In this document: piece by piece, positions 6,635-10,890 of the stretch
Layout of the letters: each line of letters begins with the position of its first letter
How positions within the stretch are numbered: position 1 is the stretch's first letter
Assembly (NCBI GenBank): GCA_965368085.1
Contig: CBDULP010000040.1
Span: 1-10,890 of the forward strand
Direction: 5' to 3'
Source of the DNA: Peptoclostridium sp965368085
GTDB taxonomy: Bacteria > Bacillota > Clostridia > Peptostreptococcales > Peptostreptococcaceae
DNA: 10,890 nucleotides
The notes under the pieces: generated by a model
Told to the model about the DNA's origin: nothing
Database searches by the model: none
The model's input: only the letters and a program-made list of their open reading frames with translations
Translations under genes and position numbers: made by a program

Positions 6635-7657
6635 CTACTTTCCAAAAGGACATACCGGATATGTGCATTCGTCACATCCAAGGCAAAGTCCTCCATTGGC
6701 CATTTTCACAATGTCCATCTTGCTCACTTTCTCCCCAGCAAGCACTCTCGGCAGCACAAGCTCCAAAGCGGTAGCCCTGTGGTACATTGCGCAGGCCGGA
6801 ACACCCATTATTGCGGTTTCGCCCTTGTATGCAAGCATAAACATTGCTCCTGGCAGCACAGGAGCCCCGTATGTGACAACCGTGTCGCCCACCTTTCTTA
6901 TTGCCGCCGGAGTGAGGTCGTCCGGATCAACAGACATTCCGCCTGCACATATTACAATGTCAGCCCCCGCCCTTATAAGCGCCTCTATCTTCTCGGCGGT
7001 CATGTCTGCGTCGTCTCTGGAATATTTAATCCCAAGATTTTCTATTTTAAGGTTTTCAAGCTTCTTTTCCATTACGGGACCGAATTTGTCCTTTATCCTG
7101 CCTTCGAAGACTTCGCTTCCAGTAACTACAATTCCGCCCTTCTTAGGCAGGAATTCATCCACGTGTACTATAGGGCCCTTTTCGGCGCATATTTTCTCAA
7201 CCTGCTCTATCTTTTCCTCTTCTACTACAAGCGGTATCACCCTAGTTCCAGCAACTCGCGACCCCACTTCCATTGCGCTGTTTTCGTGTATTGTCGAAAA
7301 CATCACATCGTCTATAGAATTCACCGCATAAAGAGCCTCAAGGTTTATTTTGAGTATTCCGTCCACACTGGACTTTACAGTTATCTTCCCTTCTGAAGGC
7401 TCACTGCATGCAAGCCCCTTTCCAACTGCACAGGCCGCTATTCTCTTTGCCGCCTCGTTCTCATGGAGAATTCCCTCTCCAACTTCAAGAACGTATATGT
7501 GGTATTTTCCCATGTCCTTAAGCTTTTGAACATCCTCCTGCTTTATGACATGCCCCTTTTTGAACGCCGCCCCCTTGAACTCGTCAGGCACAATCTTTGT
7601 AAGATCGTGCGCTATCGCCATTCCTACGGCATCCTCCACTCTCACTGTCTTAAGCAT
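6635..7657 (-). CDS. MoCF-domain molybdopterin-binding protein with four-cysteine tail
   Basis: A 340-residue protein related to MoeA/MogA-type molybdopterin-binding proteins, probably acting in metal insertion or delivery of molybdopterin to the hydroxylase pathway. The N-terminal part (MLKTVRVEDAVG, then FKGAAFKKGHVI at 27-38) is typical of the clostridial version. The MoCF fold covers about 173-310: GGIVVTGSEVFEGRIKD (174-190), ICAGGMSVDPDDLTP (236-250), PGAMFMLA (269-276) and GVPACA (285-290). The last 16 residues hold Cys325, Cys328, Cys331 and Cys336 (spacing 2-2-4), suitable for a metal or Fe-S site. The frame is open to 7705, with other starts at 7705 and 7675; 7657 is chosen because TGGGGGAG precedes it by 5 bases and the protein then begins as expected. 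The start at 7675 also has a usable GAGGAA. First gene of the yqeC-mocA-yqeB operon. Confidence 0.8.
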   Translation of the reverse strand: MLKTVRVEDAVGMAIAHDLTKIVPDEFKGAAFKKGHVIKQEDVQKLKDMGKYHIYVLEVGEGILHENEAAKRIAACAVGKGLACSEPSEGKITVKSSVDGILKINLEALYAVNSIDDVMFSTIHENSAMEVGSRVAGTRVIPLVVEEEKIEQVEKICAEKGPIVHVDEFLPKKGGIVVTGSEVFEGRIKDKFGPVMEKKLENLKIENLGIKYSRDDADMTAEKIEALIRAGADIVICAGGMSVDPDDLTPAAIRKVGDTVVTYGAPVLPGAMFMLAYKGETAIMGVPACAMYHRATALELVLPRVLAGEKVSKMDIVKMANGGLCLGCDECTYPVCPFGK

Positions 7658-7792
7658 TTTGACTCCCCCAGTCATAAATAATTTCCTCAAATGGTGTTCA
7701 TCCATTTAAGGGTGCGCAAGTAAACATAGTTGCAATTCAAGTTTTTGCTGCAAATAAAAAAATGCTTTAAAATACTAAAACACCCGCCATAT

Positions 7793-7802
7793 TGAATATT
7801 CA
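7793..7802. promoter_or_regulatory. Palindrome TGAATATTCA at the transcript start of the maturation operon
   Basis: A perfect 10-bp palindrome located 5-14 bases downstream of the -10 box at 7807-7812, that is over the expected transcript start (about 7800, minus strand). The position fits a repressor operator, but in DNA this AT-rich a chance palindrome is possible. Confidence 0.3.
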
Positions 7803-7806
7803 TCAC

Positions 7807-7835
7807 ATTATCATTTTTTGTTAATATAATATCAA
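7807..7835 (-). promoter_or_regulatory. Sigma-A promoter of the molybdenum hydroxylase maturation operon
   Basis: On the minus strand TTGATA (7835-7830) and GATAAT (7812-7807) are 17 bases apart; each matches the consensus in 5 of 6 positions. Transcription would begin near 7800 and give a leader of about 140 bases before the start codon at 7657. Confidence 0.65.
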
Positions 7836-7879
7836 AATATCCATTGACTGTCTCAAAGCATTTACAGCACTTAAAATAT

Positions 7880-7912
7880 TACGTCATATCCACATGTTTT
7901 GGATATGACGTA
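7880..7912. terminator. Perfect 12-bp stem hairpin, probable terminator of the corrinoid operon
   Basis: TACGTCATATCC (7880-7891) and GGATATGACGTA (7901-7912) form a perfect 12-bp stem with a 9-base loop. It lies 108 bases downstream of the minus-strand methyltransferase gene and just upstream of the promoter for the next operon, a position expected for a terminator. The U-tract after it on the minus strand is poor (ATATTTTAAG), so an attenuator, an RNA-stabilising end or a protein-binding palindrome are alternatives. Confidence 0.5.
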
Positions 7913-8019
7913 GCTTAACATTTATTTTTTTATAGTCTTATAATTTATGATACCCTTATGCATAAACATTTTCAAGTCTTTATTATATATAATAAAATTT
8001 TTAAACAGGCAATCAGCCA

Positions 8020-8985
8020 TTAGCGCCTTGCAGCCCTTATCGCCGCTTTGAGGTTTTCTGCCGGCGTATCATTGAGGCATGTGCAGCCAAATGCAGCCAG
8101 AAAATTGTCGTGTCCCTTCATCGACCCAACAAGCTCTGTGACATTTTTTTCGACATCCCCGGGACTCATCTTTCCAAGAACGTCTATGGGATCTATGTTT
8201 CCAGCTATTACAATATCTTCAGGCACTTTTTTTGCAATCACTCCAATGTCCATTATCTGGTCGAAGCTTATGCACTCTGGCCCCATGCTTATCATAGCGT
8301 CTATTAGGTGCGTCGTATCTCCGCATATGTGAAGCCCCTTCCAGCATCTCAGGCTTTCATATATTGAAGATACCGCCGGCACCACGTATTTTTCAAACCT
8401 CTTTGGCGACAGTATTACAGAAGATGGCTCCGCTATTGATATGAAGCTCGCCCCGGCTCTTTCGGCCGCCAATGCGTATCTACTTACCATTTCAGTTGTA
8501 TATTCCAAAATGTATTCCACAAAGGCGCCGTCCCTTATTATCTTTCTGGATATGTCCGTAGCCCCTACCATGTTCACAGCGGTGGTGAAAGGCCCTGGTA
8601 TGGACATGAAAAACGGCTTTTCAAATACACTTGATATGTCGCTTATGCTCTGAAGATGTATTTTCATATTATGGTCTTTTTCCGGGCATATCATTTGGAG
8701 GCTTTTTATCTGATCGTCGCTCATGTGCTCCAAAACGCTTGGAAAATCTAAATCCGGAGTGAGCCTTTTCATTCCCAGGCTCTTGCAGAATATGCCGCCG
8801 TAGTCAAGCGCGTATATGAAGTCGGATCCAAAGCTTCTATCCATGACGTTTGCCAGATCAATCTGTTTTTTTGGCGATTCGCACACCTCTTCGTAAGTAT
8901 ACTCTGTCATAAAAAGTCCGTTTGTTCCCATGAACGGGAGTATGTACCCCCTGTCTTCGCTGTTTATGTATTCTATGAGCTTCAT
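8020..8985 (-). CDS. MtaA/MtbA-type methylcobamide:CoM-like methyltransferase (UroD superfamily)
   Basis: A 321-residue cytoplasmic TIM-barrel protein of the uroporphyrinogen decarboxylase superfamily, methyltransferase branch. Such proteins move a methyl group between a corrinoid protein and a thiol or folate acceptor. The zinc-binding pattern is present: His219-Ile-Cys221 in LHICGDTT and Cys301 in AAFGCTC near the C-terminus, followed by the typical DTPAENLKA (306-314). Also visible are FMSIPGPFT (126-134), ISIAEPSS (182-189) and AGNIDP (261-266). The His-x-Cys/Cys zinc set and the adjacent corrinoid protein argue against heme-pathway UroD (HemE). Its ATG overlaps the TAA of the corrinoid gene by one base (TAATG), so translation is coupled. 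Acceptor and methyl donor are unknown: bacteria lacking coenzyme M often use tetrahydrofolate with such proteins. Cys303 is a possible alternative or extra ligand. Confidence 0.85.
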   Translation of the reverse strand: MKLIEYINSEDRGYILPFMGTNGLFMTEYTYEEVCESPKKQIDLANVMDRSFGSDFIYALDYGGIFCKSLGMKRLTPDLDFPSVLEHMSDDQIKSLQMICPEKDHNMKIHLQSISDISSVFEKPFFMSIPGPFTTAVNMVGATDISRKIIRDGAFVEYILEYTTEMVSRYALAAERAGASFISIAEPSSVILSPKRFEKYVVPAVSSIYESLRCWKGLHICGDTTHLIDAMISMGPECISFDQIMDIGVIAKKVPEDIVIAGNIDPIDVLGKMSPGDVEKNVTELVGSMKGHDNFLAAFGCTCLNDTPAENLKAAIRAARR

Positions 8986-9641
8986 TACACGGCAGCCCTT
9001 TTTTCCATGAAGCTTTTTGCAAGTTTTACCGCATCTGGAGCGTTCGCCGAATAACCATGCGCGCCTATTTCATTTGCAAAGCTTTCCGAAACAGGAGCTC
9101 CTCCTATCATGACAAAAGGCATTTTTTTTAAACTTCTTCTTCCAAGTTCTTCAATTACATCCTTCATACCGTGCATTGTGGTCGTCATAAGAGACGAAAG
9201 GCATACTATGTCAGCCCCCACCTCCTCGGCCTTGTCCGCAAAGTCCTTTACAGGAACATTCCTTCCAAGGTCATGTATTTCAAATCCAGCGGCTTCAAGC
9301 ATTATGCCCACTATGTTTTTTCCTATGTCGTGAGTATCTCCTTCAACGACCCCTATTACTATCTTGCCCCTGTTTTCGGAAGCTTTTTTCTGGTGCGGCT
9401 TTAACACTTCAAGAGCGCTGTACATAGTGTCCGCGCACACTATCACCTCGGGTACGAAGTATTCCCCGCTGTCAAAGAGTTCGCTCACCTTTTCCATCCC
9501 CTTTGAAAGCCCGTTCATTATGGCTTCCTGAGGGTCTATCCCTTTTGCTATGGCTTCATTCGCCACCTCCACTATCTCGTCTTCCTCCATTTCAACCACG
9601 CACTCGGCAAGCCTTTCCAGTATATCTTCTTTTTCGTTCAT
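8985..9641 (-). CDS. Corrinoid (B12-binding) methyltransferase protein, MtaC/MtbC/MttC-like
   Basis: A 218-residue corrinoid protein that carries the methyl group on cobalamin between two methyltransferases. Residues 1-88 form the helical cap domain (NGLSKGMEKVSELFDSGEYF at 43-62, VPEVIVCADTM at 63-73). The B12-binding Rossmann domain follows: base-off motif GDTHDIGKNIV (101-111) with the cobalt-ligating His104 in DxHxxG, then LSSLMTTT (148-155) and IGGAPV (179-184). All hallmark residues are intact. The start is fixed by GGGAGG just before the ATG at 9641. It is the first gene of a two-gene operon with the MtaA-type methyltransferase. No substrate-specific methyltransferase (MtaB, MttB or MtgB type) and no reductive activator are in the window, so the natural methyl donor is open. 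Confidence 0.92.
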   Translation of the reverse strand: MNEKEDILERLAECVVEMEEDEIVEVANEAIAKGIDPQEAIMNGLSKGMEKVSELFDSGEYFVPEVIVCADTMYSALEVLKPHQKKASENRGKIVIGVVEGDTHDIGKNIVGIMLEAAGFEIHDLGRNVPVKDFADKAEEVGADIVCLSSLMTTTMHGMKDVIEELGRRSLKKMPFVMIGGAPVSESFANEIGAHGYSANAPDAVKLAKSFMEKRAAV

Positions 9642-9843
9642 GCCTTTTCCTCCCTTTGTTTTCCATTTATATTTAATCTCATATCATTTGCGTATGAACT
9701 TTATTTAGTGAATATGAATATAATGTATACTCGCATTTTCACACACTCATAAGTGTACCCTTTTTAACTCAGCCACTTTTGACACCTTTTATTTGTTTTT
9801 ATTTTTAATTGCAATGGCAGGATATGTATACATAACTTCAATA
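9642..9843 (-). other. Long untranslated leader of the corrinoid operon
   Basis: From the predicted transcript start (about 9837) to the ATG there are about 195 bases without a reading frame. The leader has a small stem, ACACT (9743-9747) pairing with AGTGT (9752-9756). I looked for a cobalamin riboswitch but saw no B12-box signature. The function, if any, is unknown. Confidence 0.4.
9823..9834. promoter_or_regulatory. 12-bp palindrome TATGTATACATA downstream of the corrinoid operon promoter
   Basis: A perfect 12-bp palindrome, lying about 10-21 bases downstream of the TATAAT box at 9844-9849, so at roughly +3 to +14 of the transcript. This is a classic position for a repressor site. A related half, TGTATAC, recurs at 9724-9730. 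The regulator is unknown. Confidence 0.4.
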
Positions 9844-9873
9844 ATTATATATGTTATGATTAATGGCAATCAA
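9844..9873 (-). promoter_or_regulatory. Sigma-A promoter of the corrinoid/methyltransferase operon
   Basis: On the minus strand TTGATT (9873-9868) and a perfect TATAAT (9849-9844) are 18 bases apart. The -35 box matches 4 of 6 positions. It overlaps the 3' end of the decayed GGDEF-EAL gene and would start transcription near 9837. Confidence 0.6.
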
Positions 9874-10805
9874 TGATTATTAATATTTTGAATATCCATT
9901 TGCATCTCCATAGTATTTTTTTATATTCTGACGACTTGTCGATTTTCAAAGTATCTATGGGCAAATTTATCAGCCTGCTCAATGATGAATATCGAACTCC
10001 AAAATCATCAATTGCCAACTTCACACCGACATTCTTCAGTTCTTTCAATATTACCAGCGATTCATCTGAATTTTGCATAACATTTTCTGTAATTTCTACT
10101 TCTAAATATTTAGGCTCAAGTCCAGATTCCTCAGCTACCGGTATAAATTCCATTAGAAAAATTCCGCCATGTTCAGGATGATCCCACCTAACAAGAGCTT
10201 CCATCCCTATAATCTCTCCCGTTGATAAATTGACCTGAGAGATCATTTTTATTTACGCATTCAGCCAATCGTTTTGAGACTAATTTCAAAACGGCATCTC
10301 CAAACGTGTGACCTAGTGTGTCATTGATCATCTTAAACCTGTCTAAATCTATAAATAAAATTGCTAATTCTTGTTCCATGTTTTCGCGTGAAATCATCCG
10401 CTTCAGATGATAATGCAGGTAGTGCCTGTTTGGCAAGCCTGTTAAAGCATCCTGATAAGCCATATGCCTAATTCGCTCCTCTGCCTTTTTGCGGTCAAAG
10501 ATATCTGTGCACATTGTAACCATAGCAGGATTCCCTTTATGCATGAATGAAGTTGTAATCGCCTCTATATAAATGGTTTTACCGTCGTTGCTTGTGATCT
10601 CATACTCTGCAAAATCTCGTGTTTTTTCTTGATATGAGTCACTTATATTTTCTCTGGCCTTATCGTGGTAATCAGGTTTAATAAAATCGTATATACTTTT
10701 TCCAATCAGCCCTTTGTTAGGACTCTCACCGATAAATCTATACGCTTGTGGGTTTGAATAAATAATTTTTCCATTGACATGAATTACTATTCCATCCGGT
10801 GACAA
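9860..10805 (-). pseudogene. Decayed PAS-GGDEF-EAL cyclic-di-GMP signalling protein
   Basis: The remnants read right to left in two frames. Frame 1 (10805-10188) starts at SPDGI with a PAS/PAC sensor domain (residues 2-108), then the first half of a GGDEF domain: YQDALTGLPNRHYL (117-130) and FIDLDRFKMINDTLGH (151-166). It breaks near residue 186, before the GG(D/E)EF active-site motif. Frame 2 (10246-9860) resumes inside an EAL domain: VNLSTGEIIGMEALVRW, then FIPVAEESGL joins directly to EPKYLEVEITENV, skipping about 50 residues usually found between them, then LAIDDFGVRYSSL and LPIDTLKIDKS, after which homology stops. So at least three deletions removed the diguanylate cyclase site, the middle of the EAL barrel and its C-terminus; the usual DDFGTG is also changed to DDFGVR. 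The only start for frame 1 is TTG, with an in-frame TAA three codons upstream. No functional product is expected. Confidence 0.85.
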
Positions 10806-10810
10806 TTGGA

Positions 10811-10890
10811 TGGGTTACACTAAATTGGACAGAACAGTTAAGGTGCGGTAATCTAAAAATATAAATAAACAAATATGAGAGATTACTATG
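10811..10890 (+). mobile_element. Probable left end of an IS3-type insertion sequence
   Basis: Homology to the PAS protein ends abruptly at about 10805. The following TGGGTTACACTAAATTGGAC (10811-10830) resembles the terminal inverted repeats of IS3-family elements, which begin with TG and contain a TTGGACA-like core. A start codon at 10888 (or 10875), with GAGAGA before it, would be the right distance from the end for a transposase OrfA reading out of the window. The other end, the transposase and any target duplication are not visible, so the exact boundary and the family are uncertain. It would explain loss of the 5' part of the neighbouring gene. Confidence 0.45.

Larger units (their letters stand above)
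7706..8019. other. Intergenic region with operon promoter and hairpin
   Basis: A 314-base AT-rich gap between the methyltransferase stop (8020) and the longest possible reading frame of the molybdopterin-binding protein (7705). It contains the minus-strand promoter at 7807-7835, a palindrome at 7793-7802, a long untranslated leader of roughly 140 bases for the maturation operon and a strong hairpin at 7880-7912. In the leader RNA, AAATGG and CCATTT (minus-strand complement of about 7685-7706) can form a small hairpin next to the alternative ribosome site. No open reading frame or recognised riboswitch was seen. Confidence 0.6.

Noticed and set aside
6001..7396. Long plus-strand open frames opposite yqeC and the MoCF gene (including 6602-7396 and 6615-7331)
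   Set aside because: They are antisense to genes with strong family motifs and have Ser/Pro/Thr- or Tyr/His-rich shadow composition and no recognisable domain.
4446..7705. Selenocysteine codons or SECIS elements in the maturation operon
   Set aside because: All reading frames close with normal stops at expected family lengths, with no in-frame TGA; the selenium in these hydroxylases is a labile ligand, not selenocysteine.
8020..8985. Heme-pathway uroporphyrinogen decarboxylase (HemE)
   Set aside because: The protein has the His-x-Cys and C-terminal Cys zinc ligands of MtaA/MtbA methyltransferases and is coupled to a corrinoid protein gene; no heme genes are near.
9642..9859. Cobalamin riboswitch before the corrinoid protein gene
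   Set aside because: The leader is long enough, but I see no B12-box-like signature and no large GC-containing stems.
9860..10246. Reading the EAL fragment as an intact small phosphodiesterase
   Set aside because: It lacks the middle of the EAL barrel (including the usual AVNLS segment) and everything after LKIDKS, so a catalytic fold is not possible.
1..10890. CRISPR arrays, tRNA or rRNA genes
   Set aside because: No regularly spaced repeats, cloverleaf sequence or rRNA-like stretches were seen on either strand.

Overview
The window looks like chromosomal DNA of an anaerobic, low-to-mid GC Firmicute of the Clostridia type. Coding regions are rich in ATA, AGA and AGG codons, there are strong GGAGG-type ribosome binding sites and AT-rich spacers, and the gene content (molybdenum hydroxylase maturation, corrinoid methyltransferases) is typical of amino-acid or purine fermenting clostridia. 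A relative of Peptoclostridium or Eubacterium is plausible, but that is inference. No rRNA, tRNA or CRISPR array was seen.

Layout. (1) Plus strand, 220-4361: mobA (molybdenum cofactor guanylyltransferase), then a four-gene ABC importer: substrate-binding lipoprotein, ATPase and two different permeases. The binding protein resembles the PhnD-like subfamily usually named 'putative selenate ABC transporter substrate-binding protein'. A bidirectional hairpin terminator (4361-4420) closes this operon. (2) Minus strand, 7657 down to 4446: a tightly packed operon in the order MoCF-domain molybdopterin-binding protein, yqeC, mocA, yqeB. This is the accessory set for selenium-dependent molybdenum hydroxylases (xanthine, purine or nicotinate hydroxylase type). 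A good sigma-A-like promoter lies at 7807-7835. (3) 7706-8019 is an intergenic region holding that promoter and a perfect 12-bp hairpin. (4) Minus strand, 9641 down to 8020: a corrinoid protein and an MtaA/MtbA-type (UroD-superfamily) methyltransferase, coupled by a 1-nt overlap and read from a promoter at 9844-9873 with a 12-bp palindrome just downstream of the expected transcript start. (5) Minus strand, 10805 down to 9860: the decayed remains of a PAS-GGDEF-EAL cyclic-di-GMP protein with several internal deletions. Its 5' side abuts what looks like the end of an IS3-type insertion sequence running off the window at 10890.

How the genes may work together. MobA makes the guanine dinucleotide form of Mo(W)-cofactor (DMSO reductase family enzymes such as formate dehydrogenase), and MocA makes the cytosine form used by xanthine-dehydrogenase-family hydroxylases. 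YqeB and YqeC are genetically tied to the selenium-dependent members of that family. If the neighbouring importer really carries a selenium oxyanion, the block from 220 to 7657 would be a selenium-plus-molybdenum cofactor supply locus whose hydroxylase structural genes lie elsewhere. The transport substrate and the methyl donor of the corrinoid pair cannot be read from the sequence.
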